Shown: positions 27,876 through 37,122 of the stretch, piece by piece | Layout: each line of letters begins with the position of its first letter | How positions within the stretch are numbered: the stretch's first letter is position 1 | Assembly: GCF_900474295.1 (NCBI RefSeq) | Contig: NZ_UCOB01000014.1 | Span: forward strand, 186,001-250,000 | From: Synechococcus sp. UW140 | GTDB taxonomy: Bacteria; Cyanobacteriota; Cyanobacteriia; PCC-6307; Cyanobiaceae | Reading direction: 5' to 3' | DNA: 64,000 bases | Notes under the pieces: generated by a model | The model's input: the letters and a program-made list of their open reading frames with translations, nothing else | The model's database searches: none | What the model was told of the DNA's origin: nothing | Translations under genes and position numbers: made by a program

Positions 27876-28658
27876 TCAATCCAGGCGGGCCAACATCTGC
27901 TCCACGCTATGCACCAGCAGCAGCGATGACGGCGGTGCAGGACGGCGCAGCAACCACAGCGGCAGCCCCCGATCGACGCAAACCTCATGCCAGCAGCGTT
28001 CGGCAGCACCACCAGACTGACGGCAAAGCACAGCAGTAATGCCCCAGTGGCGACAGAGAGCCTGTTCCAGACTCCCGGGACTCTCTCCCTGCAAAGGCCG
28101 AAGCAACGCCAGATGATGATCGGGCAGGCCAGCGGCCACCGCCTGACGAAGGGCCAAAGGCGTCGGCAGAACCCTGGCATAGAGGAGCGCACCTGCAGCG
28201 CGAAGCGGTGGCACCAGCCCACCTAAGTAGCGAGAGCCAAGAGCCAGCAGCAGGCGTTGACCAGCGAGGGCTTCGGCAGGAATCGACTCCACCGACTCGA
28301 TCACTCGACTGGAGGACGCTGGTTGAATCGGCCGCTCATAGCGCATCAACGGACATCCGACCTGGCGAGATGCCATCACCAGCTGGGCGGTGATCTGCGT
28401 GGCGAAAGGGTGGGTGGCATCCACAAGCTGGTCGACACCCTCTTGGCGTAGACGATCGACAATGGCCTGCTCGTCTGAGAGTGCTCCGACCCAGACCCGA
28501 TGCAGTGACAACGACCTGTAGGGCAGTGCTGCCGCCTCAGTCACCACACTCACACTGACTTGAAAACCTTTCGCCTGCAAAGCCGCCGCGAGGGCGGGTC
28601 CCTCCCCAGTTCCGGCAAGAAGCCACACATGCCCCTGGCGATTCCTCGGTTGGTGCAT
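27876..28658 (-). CDS. cobK: Precorrin-6A reductase
   Basis: NAD(P)H-dependent reductase of corrin ring synthesis. From the ATG at 28658 it is 260 residues, opening with VWLLAGTGEGPALAAAL and containing VDATHPFATQITAQ and YERP, all characteristic of CobK/CbiJ. A longer in-frame start would overlap the divergent ssb gene. With cobO it points to a resident cobalamin pathway. Confidence 0.9.
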   Translation of the reverse strand: MHQPRNRQGHVWLLAGTGEGPALAAALQAKGFQVSVSVVTEAAALPYRSLSLHRVWVGALSDEQAIVDRLRQEGVDQLVDATHPFATQITAQLVMASRQVGCPLMRYERPIQPASSSRVIESVESIPAEALAGQRLLLALGSRYLGGLVPPLRAAGALLYARVLPTPLALRQAVAAGLPDHHLALLRPLQGESPGSLEQALCRHWGITAVLCRQSGGAAERCWHEVCVDRGLPLWLLRRPAPPSSLLLVHSVEQMLARLD

Positions 28659-28693
28659 CAGGATGGCGCTCTCATTCAAACCAGCCGACGGCG

Positions 28694-29161
28694 ATGAACC
28701 ACTGCGTGCTCGAAGTGGAAGTGATCCAGGCACCCACCCTTCGCTACACCCAGGACAACCAGACCCCGATCGCCGAAATGGACGTGCGCTTCGATGGTCT
28801 GCGGGCGGATGACCCGCCTGGTCAGATCAAGGTGGTGGGCTGGGGAAACCTGGCACAGGAACTTCAGAGTCGGGTCCAACCCGGACAACGACTGCTGATC
28901 GAAGGCCGCCTGCGCATGAACACCGTGCCCCGTCAAGACGGCATGAAGGAAAAGCGAGCGGAGTTCACCCTGTCGCGCCTTCATCCTGTCGGTGGCGAGA
29001 TGTCCGCCCCTGCGCCGGAAGGCGCCACCGGTCGTGCACCTGCTCCGGTCCGCCAGGCGCCCCGGGCTGCAGCCACGCCAACGCAGCCTCCGGCTCAGGA
29101 GAGTGCAGCGCAATGGAATAGCGCCCCACTGGTGCCTGACACCGACGACATCCCCTTCTGA
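28694..29161 (+). CDS. ssb: Single-stranded DNA-binding protein
   Basis: OB-fold protein (residues about 1-105: VEVIQAPTLRYTQDNQ, IKVVGWGNLAQELQ, GQRLLIEGRLRM) followed by a Pro/Ala/Gln-rich linker and the acidic tip DTDDIPF that recruits replication and repair partners. 155 residues. Shorter and more diverged in its N-terminus than E. coli SSB, but the tip makes the assignment firm. Confidence 0.9.
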   Translation: MNHCVLEVEVIQAPTLRYTQDNQTPIAEMDVRFDGLRADDPPGQIKVVGWGNLAQELQSRVQPGQRLLIEGRLRMNTVPRQDGMKEKRAEFTLSRLHPVGGEMSAPAPEGATGRAPAPVRQAPRAAATPTQPPAQESAAQWNSAPLVPDTDDIPF

Positions 29162-29165
29162 TCGC

Positions 29166-29375
29166 TCAATTGAGCTGACCATCCCCCTCCATGCGTTCAC
29201 CTGCGCGGACCAGGAGCTGACCCAGTTCGCGCTCGAGGGCAGCAAGATCCAAGCGCAGCTCCGGCCAGCGTCCCCGGTCAATCTGTTCAAGCAACCAGGC
29301 CCGATCCTGATCGAGATCACGGATGAGGCTGTCGAGATCGGATTGATCTGGCTGGCTGGGGGAGCTGCTTTCCAT
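29166..29375 (-). CDS. Small acidic hypothetical protein
   Basis: 69 residues, almost entirely helical and charged, with a heptad-like central part (SDLDSLIRDLDQDRAWLLEQ...LERELGQLLVRAGER). Tail to tail with ssb, 4 bases away. No family recognised; a small coiled-coil partner protein is the simplest reading. Confidence 0.6.
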   Translation of the reverse strand: MESSSPSQPDQSDLDSLIRDLDQDRAWLLEQIDRGRWPELRLDLAALERELGQLLVRAGERMEGDGQLN

Positions 29376-29455
29376 CGGTCCTTTGGCATCGACTTATCCC
29401 TCCATTCTCGGGGGTGCGTCCGCAGTTGCGCGCAGCGTGCATCAGAGTGAGCCCC

Positions 29456-30022
29456 ATGAAAGATCTGTTCTCCCCAGGCAACCTGATCACCGTTGCCGGC
29501 GGCGTTCTCACCGTTGTGGGGGTCGTGGCGTACACCACAGGTAATGCCAATCTCAGCCTGCCGACCATCTTTTACGGGATTCCGATCCTGCTGGGGGGGC
29601 TCGCGCTGAAGTCTTCTGAGCTCCCTCCAGCCCGCCGGGTGGTACCCGCTGCCACCTTCAAGGCCCAGCGTGATGGAGCCCCCCCTGAGCTGGGCAAACT
29701 TCTGGCGGATGTGACCCGCTGGCGCTATGGCCAGAAAGCCCATCTCGAATCCTCCCTTGAAGCCCTCAAGCTTTGGGATGAGGACACCCCTCCCCAGCTG
29801 CTGGAAATCGAGGAATTCAGCGAAACAGAGAGCTATGGCCTGCGGCTGCGCTTTTCGCTTGGAGCCGTTGGTTTGGAGCGCTGGCAGGAGAAACAGGAGC
29901 GCCTTGGACGTTTCTTCGCCAAAGGGCTAAGGGCCGATCTGCACGAGGTGGATCCAGACCACATTGATCTACTCCTCCTCAGCGACGCTGTACCGGCTAC
30001 AGGTCAGCATGGGGAGCAGTGA
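29456..30022 (+). CDS. DUF2854-type membrane protein
   Basis: 188 residues from the ATG at 29456. Two hydrophobic helices (about 9-26 and 34-49, with the motif FYGIPILLGGLALKSSELPP) are followed by a soluble alpha/beta domain. This layout matches the cyanobacterial/plastid DUF2854 family of thylakoid-associated unknowns. argB begins 9 bases downstream, so they likely share a transcript. Confidence 0.8.
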   Translation: MKDLFSPGNLITVAGGVLTVVGVVAYTTGNANLSLPTIFYGIPILLGGLALKSSELPPARRVVPAATFKAQRDGAPPELGKLLADVTRWRYGQKAHLESSLEALKLWDEDTPPQLLEIEEFSETESYGLRLRFSLGAVGLERWQEKQERLGRFFAKGLRADLHEVDPDHIDLLLLSDAVPATGQHGEQ

Positions 30023-30031
30023 ACGGAATCG

Positions 30032-30895
30032 ATGGCCAGCGATGACGCCCTGAGGGTTTCCGTCCTCAGTGAAGCCCTCCCCTATATCCAGCGGTTCGCC
30101 GGTCGGCGAATCGTGGTCAAGTATGGCGGTGCCGCCATGGTCCACGCCGAGCTCAGAGAAGCGGTGTTCCGCGATCTTGCGCTGCTCACCAGTGTCGGAG
30201 TGCAACCGGTCGTCGTGCACGGTGGCGGGCCTGAGATCAACACCTGGCTCAAACGTCTGGACATTCCGGCTGAATTTCGCGACGGCCTACGCGTCACCGA
30301 TCCCGACACGATGGATGTGGTGGAAATGGTGCTGGTGGGCCGGGTCAACAAGCAGATTGTGAATGGCCTCAACAAGCTCGGGGCACGGGCCGTGGGCCTG
30401 AGCGGCAGCGATGGCGTACTGGTGGAAGCACGCCCCTGGGGGGACGGCAGTCATGGCCTTGTCGGCGATGTGGCCCGCGTTAACCCCGAAGTGCTCGAGC
30501 CCTTGCTGGAGAAGGGTTACGTTCCGGTGATCTCCAGCGTGGCGGCCACCAGAGCAGGAGTGGCCCACAACATCAATGCCGACACGGTGGCTGGAGAACT
30601 AGCGGCAGCCCTTGAAGCAGAGAAACTGATCCTGCTCACCGACACGCCTGGCATCCTTCAAGATCGGGACAACCCCGAATCATTGATCCATCAACTGCGC
30701 CTCTCGGAAGCCCGACAATTGATCGAAGACGGCATCGTGGCTGGGGGTATGACTCCGAAAACGGAGTGCTGCATCCGTGCCCTTGCCCAGGGGGTCGCCG
30801 CAGCCCATATTCTCGATGGCCGCGTGCCCCACGCCCTACTGCTGGAGGTGTTCACCGACGCGGGAATCGGCACGATGGTGATGGGACGCGGTTGA
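30032..30895 (+). CDS. argB: N-acetylglutamate kinase
   Basis: Second step of arginine synthesis and target of the PII protein in cyanobacteria. The amino-acid-kinase fold is marked by [53 protein letters not shown] and GGMTPKTE. 287 residues is normal, with the C-terminal PII-contact region present. Confidence 0.96.
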   Translation: MASDDALRVSVLSEALPYIQRFAGRRIVVKYGGAAMVHAELREAVFRDLALLTSVGVQPVVVHGGGPEINTWLKRLDIPAEFRDGLRVTDPDTMDVVEMVLVGRVNKQIVNGLNKLGARAVGLSGSDGVLVEARPWGDGSHGLVGDVARVNPEVLEPLLEKGYVPVISSVAATRAGVAHNINADTVAGELAAALEAEKLILLTDTPGILQDRDNPESLIHQLRLSEARQLIEDGIVAGGMTPKTECCIRALAQGVAAAHILDGRVPHALLLEVFTDAGIGTMVMGRG

Positions 30896-30898
30896 TCG

Positions 30899-32005
30899 AT
30901 GAGCTTGCCCACGGCCTTGGCTGAAGCAGCCCTGGAACGGGGCGATTACGGCCAATGCCTGGAACTACTGGAACCGCTGACTCACGATCGGCCGATCTCG
31001 GATCCTGAAGGAGCCCGCATCCGGATGTTGATGGTCACCGCCTGGATGGGACAAGGCCAGGAGGAGAAGGCACTCAGCACCTGTCGCCTGCTCACCCGCT
31101 GCCGCGACACAGACCTGCGGAACCGCGCCAAACAACTGCTGGAGGTGCTCGAGGCACCGAGCCTGCAGCGTCCTGCCAGCTGGTCGATGCAACTGCCCAC
31201 ACTCGACATGGACCCCACGATGGGTGGAGCTCCTGCCTCAACGCGGCGCAGCAGACGGAAAGGGCCACCACCACCGCCGCCGCCGCCGACCGGGCCCACC
31301 AAAGCAGCGGCTCCAGGTTTCGCCGTGCTTGTGATTGCCGTGTTGGTGGCGCTCACCCTGTTGCTGGGGGGATGTGGACGCCTGAACACAGAGATCGACC
31401 TGGTTGGACCGAATCGGATCCAACTGGGCTGGAGCAGTGATAGTGGCACCGGCCGCCTACTGCCATGGCAGACCGCATTCGCGAGGGAGCTACGCAGGGG
31501 GACTTGGCCGTGGCAACAGAAGACGACCGGCCTGCAACAGGGGAGCCAACGCTTCCAGGCGCCTGTCCTGAGGGCTGCGGCAGCCGAGCAGCTGCTCAGC
31601 GACACGATGGCCAGCGCCGGACAGGCCACGGGCCTGCAGCTTCCGAAACCAAGTCTGCAGCTGCATGAACGCAACTGGCTGATCGGCGTGCAACAGCGTC
31701 TGGAGCTCGATGTCGATCTCCAGCCCCTGAAGGATCTGCCACTGCCAGACCTGAGCGTGAGCATCAGCCCGGTGCCAAGACAGATCAACAAGCGACGTAG
31801 CACCCCCCTTTCGACCGTCACGCATAACACCCGATTGGAGTGGCCCCTGCAGCCGGGAGCCCGCAATCAGCTGACCCTGCAGTGCTGGCACTGGAGCCCG
31901 CTTGGCCTTGGCACAGTGTTGGTGCTATTTCTGCTGGGGTTCAGCTTGCTGTTGCAGCAACTGCGCCTAAAGCTTGGTTTCGGCTACCCGGAACTGCCCT
32001 CCTAA
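30899..32005 (+). CDS. DUF3153-type membrane protein with TPR-like N-terminus
   Basis: A 368-residue three-part protein. Residues 1-80 form helix-turn-helix repeats resembling TPRs, then comes a basic, eight-proline linker (about 122-131), a membrane segment with a lipobox-like LLLGGCG (about 142-160), an extracytoplasmic beta-rich domain, and a second membrane helix at the C-terminus (LGTVLVLFLLGFSLLLQQL). The DUF3153 assignment is from memory of the family layout. It follows argB by 3 bases. Confidence 0.75.
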   Translation: MSLPTALAEAALERGDYGQCLELLEPLTHDRPISDPEGARIRMLMVTAWMGQGQEEKALSTCRLLTRCRDTDLRNRAKQLLEVLEAPSLQRPASWSMQLPTLDMDPTMGGAPASTRRSRRKGPPPPPPPPTGPTKAAAPGFAVLVIAVLVALTLLLGGCGRLNTEIDLVGPNRIQLGWSSDSGTGRLLPWQTAFARELRRGTWPWQQKTTGLQQGSQRFQAPVLRAAAAEQLLSDTMASAGQATGLQLPKPSLQLHERNWLIGVQQRLELDVDLQPLKDLPLPDLSVSISPVPRQINKRRSTPLSTVTHNTRLEWPLQPGARNQLTLQCWHWSPLGLGTVLVLFLLGFSLLLQQLRLKLGFGYPELPS

Positions 32006-32030
32006 GCGTCCAACAACCGCCCTTGCAGGC

Positions 32031-34319
32031 TCAGAGTTGAAGAGGGTCAGGATCCACCGCAAGCGCCACATCGGCGGGAAGAGCCTCCCAAAGGGCAGTA
32101 CCGGGAGGCAGGGGGAGATCACTACCTGCAGGGCCATGAAGCAGCAGTTGCCAGCGACTGCGACCGGCCACCCGGGCCACCGGTGCCGGTGCCGGCCCAA
32201 GCAGCCACCACCCGGCCGCGCTGCAAAGCGGGCGCAAAGACTCGGCAACCAGGCTCGCTGCTGTGGCCGTAGCCGATGCCGATTCGCCTGAAAGACGCAA
32301 CAAGCAAGCGCGACTAAAAGGCACCAGACCGGCTTCACGGCGCAGAGCCACCTCCTCCTCCAGAAAGCGTTCGTAACGCCCATCCACCAAATGGCGAATC
32401 ACCGGATGGTCAGGTGAATAGGTCTGAACCAACACCTGACCCGGACGCTCGCCACGGCCTGCCCGCCCTGCCAGCTGAAGCAGCAATTGCAGGCATTGCT
32501 CACCGGCGCGCAGATCCGGGCGGTGCAACAGCCCGTCCGCAGCCAGCACAGCCGCCAACGTGACGCGGGGCAGATCCATTCCCTTGGCAAGCATCTGAGT
32601 GCCCACAAGCACATCAGCCTCGCCAGCGGCGAACTGCTCGAGCAGACGCCGATGGCCATCACGGCCACCGGTGGTGTCACGATCAAAGCGGAGTAAACGC
32701 AATCCCTCCAGCTCTTCGGAGAGACGTTCCAACACCCGCTGGGTGCCAGCGCCGAAGGGTTTAAAGGCCAGGGAGCCGCAATGGCTGCAACTGGACTCCA
32801 TCTCGGCCCGATAGTCACACCAATGGCAACGCAACCACTGGTGTCCAGGGCGACTGCCATGAACGGTAAGGGCCACGTCACAGTGAGGACACTGCACCAC
32901 CTCTCCACAGCTGCGGCAGCTGAGGAAACTGCTATAGCCGCGCCTGGGCACTAGAACAACAGCCTGCTCTCCGTTCTCCCTTAAACGGGCGAGCCGCTCC
33001 ATCAGGGCACGGCTGATCAAACGCTTGTGACCGTCCGCTAGCTCCGCGCGCATGTCAATGACATGCACAGGCGGCAGTTCCTGGCTGGAGATCCGCCGCG
33101 TCAAACGCGCTAGGGCCAAGGGACCGGCGGGTGACAGCTGGGTCCAGGTCTCCAGCGAGGGCGTGGCACTGCCCAGCAGGACCCGCCCGCCGAGAGCACG
33201 CACCCGCTCCAGAGCCAGATCCCGGGCGTGATAGCAGGGCATCGGTGACTCCTGCTTGTAAGAACTGTCGTGCTCTTCATCGAGCACGATCAGACCCAGT
33301 GGATCGAGAGGAAGAAACACCGCCGACCGGGTCCCCACAACCACCAAGGGGGCACCTTGCTGCTGCGCCGCTTCCAGGCTTCGACGCCAGGTACGGACAC
33401 GCTCTCGGTCGCTGCAACCGCTGTGATATTCAACAACCCGGGCACCGAAGCGACGGCGACAGCGATCCACCAGTTGGGGAATCAGACCGATTTCAGGAGT
33501 AAGGACCAAGGCATGGCGGCCAGCCTCCAGCTCTTGGGCCACCAGCTGGAGATACACCTCGGTCTTACCTGAGCCAGTGATCCCCCACAGCAGCATTCCA
33601 CCACCCTCTGGCTGACGGAAGAATGCCTCCACCACCTGCTCCTGCTCCGCCGTGAGTGTGCGTGGACTCTCGAGCGCGACTCCAGAATCAGAGCTGACGA
33701 GCGAGCCCACCACTGCAGCAGGGGAGGGCCGCTGCTCCCTCTGAGCCAGGCCACGCTGCACAAGGGCTTGAACCACAGAGCCACTAAACCCCTCCGCTAA
33801 CAACTGCCGCTGCCACCCCCCACCCGTTGTGATCAACAGATCCCACAGCTCCTTCTGTCGTGCTGGCAATGCCGGCTGTGCTGAAGCAACGTCATCGGTT
33901 TCGATCGCGCATGGCTGGACCCACCACATCAGCCGCTCCGACGCCTGCTGAAGAGGACGCTGACCCAACCAGCCTGGAGGCAAGGCAGCCTTGAGCATCC
34001 TGAACGGACTGGTATGACAGCGTTTGGCCATGGCATCCAGCCAATGGCGCCAGATCGGATCCACCGCTGCGCTTTGAACAAGAGCCTGAACCGGTTGAAG
34101 CGTTGGTTCGCTTAACTCTGAAGTCACCACCCGAGCGCCCACCACCAGTCCTTGTAAGGGCCGACCGCGCAGCGTCACGCGCACGAGATCGCCGATGCCA
34201 ATGCCGAGCTGGTGACGATCGCAATAGCTAAAAGCACGACCATCTCTGCCGGCCTCGAGCCACACATCCACCTCAGTGATCGGCGCAGTTGCCTGCCTAG
34301 CTGTCACCATCGCCTCCAT
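32031..34319 (-). CDS. priA: Primosomal replication restart helicase PriA
   Basis: Superfamily 2 helicase that reloads the replisome at stalled forks. Walker A GITGSGKT is at residues 246-253 and DEEH at 347-350. The zinc-binding insertion has eight Cys, at 468, 471, 477, 480, 498, 501, 511 and 514. An N-terminal 3'-DNA-binding domain precedes them. 762 residues. A second ATG three codons in is an equally good start. Confidence 0.94.
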   Translation of the reverse strand: MEAMVTARQATAPITEVDVWLEAGRDGRAFSYCDRHQLGIGIGDLVRVTLRGRPLQGLVVGARVVTSELSEPTLQPVQALVQSAAVDPIWRHWLDAMAKRCHTSPFRMLKAALPPGWLGQRPLQQASERLMWWVQPCAIETDDVASAQPALPARQKELWDLLITTGGGWQRQLLAEGFSGSVVQALVQRGLAQREQRPSPAAVVGSLVSSDSGVALESPRTLTAEQEQVVEAFFRQPEGGGMLLWGITGSGKTEVYLQLVAQELEAGRHALVLTPEIGLIPQLVDRCRRRFGARVVEYHSGCSDRERVRTWRRSLEAAQQQGAPLVVVGTRSAVFLPLDPLGLIVLDEEHDSSYKQESPMPCYHARDLALERVRALGGRVLLGSATPSLETWTQLSPAGPLALARLTRRISSQELPPVHVIDMRAELADGHKRLISRALMERLARLRENGEQAVVLVPRRGYSSFLSCRSCGEVVQCPHCDVALTVHGSRPGHQWLRCHWCDYRAEMESSCSHCGSLAFKPFGAGTQRVLERLSEELEGLRLLRFDRDTTGGRDGHRRLLEQFAAGEADVLVGTQMLAKGMDLPRVTLAAVLAADGLLHRPDLRAGEQCLQLLLQLAGRAGRGERPGQVLVQTYSPDHPVIRHLVDGRYERFLEEEVALRREAGLVPFSRACLLRLSGESASATATAASLVAESLRPLCSAAGWWLLGPAPAPVARVAGRSRWQLLLHGPAGSDLPLPPGTALWEALPADVALAVDPDPLQL

Positions 34320-34459
34320 CGCTTGCTACTGCAGTGGGGTTGCAGGTGTCGCAAGTTTTTTTTAAGATAAGGATGTTGGACAGCACTGCGCTGTTGTCGG
34401 AACCAAGCAGAGTTCCGTCCAGAGGGAAGACACGAAGCTCGAGCAAGGGATCCATCCCA

Positions 34460-34576
34460 ATGTTGATCGACCGGTCTAAGAAAGCCCCTGACAGCCCTGC
34501 ATCGGTCCAAGAATCCAGTCAAACCTTGTTGATTCAGCTGCGTCACCGCTTCTCCTCGGTACCGAAGAACGCCTGA
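34460..34576 (+). CDS. Candidate small protein upstream of rpoD
   Basis: A 38-codon frame (MLIDRSKKAPDSPASVQESS...) between priA and rpoD. It is basic and Ser-rich with a short helix at the end (TLLIQLRHRFSS). Reality is uncertain; it might be part of the rpoD leader. Confidence 0.25.
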   Translation: MLIDRSKKAPDSPASVQESSQTLLIQLRHRFSSVPKNA

Positions 34577-34657
34577 ACATTTTTCACCGCTCACGATCCG
34601 ACCATCGAGCCGGTTTTTGAGTGTCGTACTGCTAACCCCGCTGCCCCTTCTGCCGTT

Positions 34658-36253
34658 ATGAGTCCTGCTGCGAGCAAAACAGCACAGGCCAAGCCCAAAG
34701 CCGCTGCTAAGCCATCGATCATGATGCTGGCCGACTCACGTGGCAAATCCAAGGTCGTCAAAGCTGCCGGTGCAGAGGCCAAAAGCAAAACCAAAGCTGA
34801 CGGCAAGACCCGTTCCAGCAAAAGCAAAACATCCGATCTCCCTGCCGGAACTGACTTGAAGGCTGCCGCCGACCAACTGCTGGCCGCTGCGGACGGCAAG
34901 AGCAAAGCCGCCAAAACAACCAAGACAGCCAAAGCAACCAAAACCACCGGCACCAAGGCTGCCGCCAAGACCAGTAGCGCTAAATCCTCAACAACCAAGG
35001 CTGCCGCCTCAAAAGCAGCCACAGCATCGATGAAAGCTGGAGATGCCAAGGCTGTCACGGCCAAGGCTGTCACAGCCACGGCCACCCCAACGAGCGCCGA
35101 GAAGGAAGCCAAGGCAAAGGCCCTGGCCAGCATCAAGATCGGCCCCAAAGGCGTTTACACCGAAGACTCCATTCGGGTCTATCTCCAAGAGATCGGACGC
35201 ATTCGCCTGCTGCGTCCTGATGAAGAGATCGAGCTAGCACGGAAAATCGCCGACCTGCTCTACCTCGAGGAACTCGCTGCCCAATTCGAAAGCGACAACG
35301 GCCGCGAACCCGACAACAAAGAGTGGGCGGCCTTGGTCGAAATGCCCCTGATTCGCTTCCGCCGTCGCTTGATGCTGGGCCGTCGGGCCAAGGAAAAGAT
35401 GGTGCAGTCGAACCTGCGCCTGGTGGTGTCGATTGCCAAGAAGTACATGAACAGAGGCCTGAGCTTCCAGGACCTGATTCAGGAAGGCAGCCTTGGCCTC
35501 ATCCGTGCCGCTGAGAAATTCGATCACGAGAAGGGCTACAAGTTTTCCACCTACGCCACCTGGTGGATTCGTCAGGCCATCACCCGTGCGATTGCCGACC
35601 AGTCCCGCACGATCCGTCTTCCGGTGCACCTCTACGAGACGATCTCTCGGATCAAGAAAACCACCAAGGTGCTCAGTCAGGAGTTCGGCCGCAAACCGAC
35701 CGAGGAGGAGATTGCCGAGTCGATGGAAATGACTATCGAGAAGCTGCGTTTCATCGCCAAGAGCGCCCAGCTGCCGATCTCGCTCGAGACTCCGATCGGC
35801 AAGGAAGAGGACTCTCGTCTCGGCGACTTCATCGAAGCGGACATTGAAAACCCTGAACAGGATGTCGCCAAGAACCTGCTCCGCGAAGACCTTGAGGGAG
35901 TGCTGGCCACACTCAGTCCACGCGAGCGCGACGTGCTCCGCCTGCGCTATGGCCTGGACGACGGTCGCATGAAGACCCTTGAGGAGATCGGCCAGATCTT
36001 CGATGTCACCCGCGAGAGGATCCGCCAGATCGAAGCCAAAGCGCTGCGCAAGTTGCGTCACCCGAATCGCAACGGCGTCCTGAAGGAATACATCAAGATA
36101 ATAGCGGGGAGCATGGCAAACCCTCTAAAGCCATCAGGCAACAGGGGGTTCAGCAAAGCACTGAATGTGCGTGGGATGCATCTTTCAGAGACCAGTCCCA
36201 GTGGTCATCACTTCGGTCGACCTCCGAGTCGCCTCTACTCAGAGAGTACATAA
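34658..36253 (+). CDS. rpoD: Principal RNA polymerase sigma factor with abnormal tails
   Basis: Group 1 sigma-70 protein (531 residues as read). Region 1.2 starts near residue 167 ([16 protein letters not shown]), followed by regions 2 ([36 protein letters not shown]), 3 and 4 ([31 protein letters not shown]). The first 150 residues are a low-complexity Lys/Ala/Thr tail resembling histone H1. The usual end, GVLKEYIK, falls at residue 480, but the frame continues for 51 residues ([14 protein letters not shown]...) into DNA that adjoins a broken integrase. The extension is probably acquired by the island insertion or by loss of the stop. Confidence 0.92.
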   Translation: MSPAASKTAQAKPKAAAKPSIMMLADSRGKSKVVKAAGAEAKSKTKADGKTRSSKSKTSDLPAGTDLKAAADQLLAAADGKSKAAKTTKTAKATKTTGTKAAAKTSSAKSSTTKAAASKAATASMKAGDAKAVTAKAVTATATPTSAEKEAKAKALASIKIGPKGVYTEDSIRVYLQEIGRIRLLRPDEEIELARKIADLLYLEELAAQFESDNGREPDNKEWAALVEMPLIRFRRRLMLGRRAKEKMVQSNLRLVVSIAKKYMNRGLSFQDLIQEGSLGLIRAAEKFDHEKGYKFSTYATWWIRQAITRAIADQSRTIRLPVHLYETISRIKKTTKVLSQEFGRKPTEEEIAESMEMTIEKLRFIAKSAQLPISLETPIGKEEDSRLGDFIEADIENPEQDVAKNLLREDLEGVLATLSPRERDVLRLRYGLDDGRMKTLEEIGQIFDVTRERIRQIEAKALRKLRHPNRNGVLKEYIKIIAGSMANPLKPSGNRGFSKALNVRGMHLSETSPSGHHFGRPPSRLYSEST

Positions 36254-36399
36254 GCCGTAGCTTATGGAAGCGAAAGCTGGGCAAGGGACAACGCTGATCC
36301 AGCACACAAGATCAGCTCACTGTGGCCTGAGTATTTGCAGGAACAGGATGCTTTCGTGGTGGTTCGGTTGAATTATTCGGACGCTCAATACTAGGAACA

Positions 36400-36837
36400 G
36401 CCGGAGCAGCAGCACTTGCTGTGGCATCTATGTCGATGAGCATGTGCCCACATCAGCGAAGTGGCAGGCCTAAAAAGAACAGATATTGACCTAAAAGGAG
36501 GAGTTATTAACATCACCCCAACCAAAGAGCTGCCACTGAAGAGAAAGCTCCACGAGAGAGTCATCACAATTCAGAAGTATCTATTAACCAAACTCGAGAA
36601 GATCCAAGACAAGCTCCAAACAAAGGACACCTAATCCCCTTGGTTTTCAACGCTGAGCGGTACAGATGGCGTGAGGGCATCCAATGGGAACGGAGGCTCG
36701 GAATCACACCCAAAGAAACTCTGGAAACGGTAGCTACTTGCCGGGGGGGAAGGAGATTAATGAGCGCACTATCGGCAAGCTCTTCGGTCACAGCCCAAGC
36801 AAGGACTCAATGACTGATGGCTAGGCTCAGCCGATCC
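36400..36837 (+). pseudogene. Decayed tyrosine recombinase (integrase)
   Basis: Pieces of an integrase can be read in different frames. Near 36452-36630 is ISEVAGLKRTDIDLKGG, VINITPTKELPLKRK and a downstream helix ending at a stop: the Arg box region and beta strands of the catalytic domain. Near 36745-36830 is INERTIGKLFGHSPSKDSM, the LGH box close to the C-terminus. Stops and frame changes separate them, so it is inactive. Its place directly after rpoD suggests it once integrated there. Confidence 0.7.
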
Positions 36838-37122
36838 CGACTCTCTGAGGAGGGCGGCAAAGCAGCTTGGCCGAGACCTTGTGGAGAGTCTCGGCACAGG
36901 GGGCTTCACAGTGATGGTGATGCCCTTGAAACAAGTTCCAGCAGTTCGCATGACGGCGGTTGATTCACCCTCAACAGCAGCTCTGAATGAAATCTTCTCA
37001 GACATACACCAGGCAACCGAGTTGCCAGCGGAAGACAGCTGAACTACACTGAACTTAAGAAAGATAGAATTTTCCAAGACAATTCTCTTTCGCTCCAGAA
37101 TTAATTGGGTTGAGGCAAGGCT

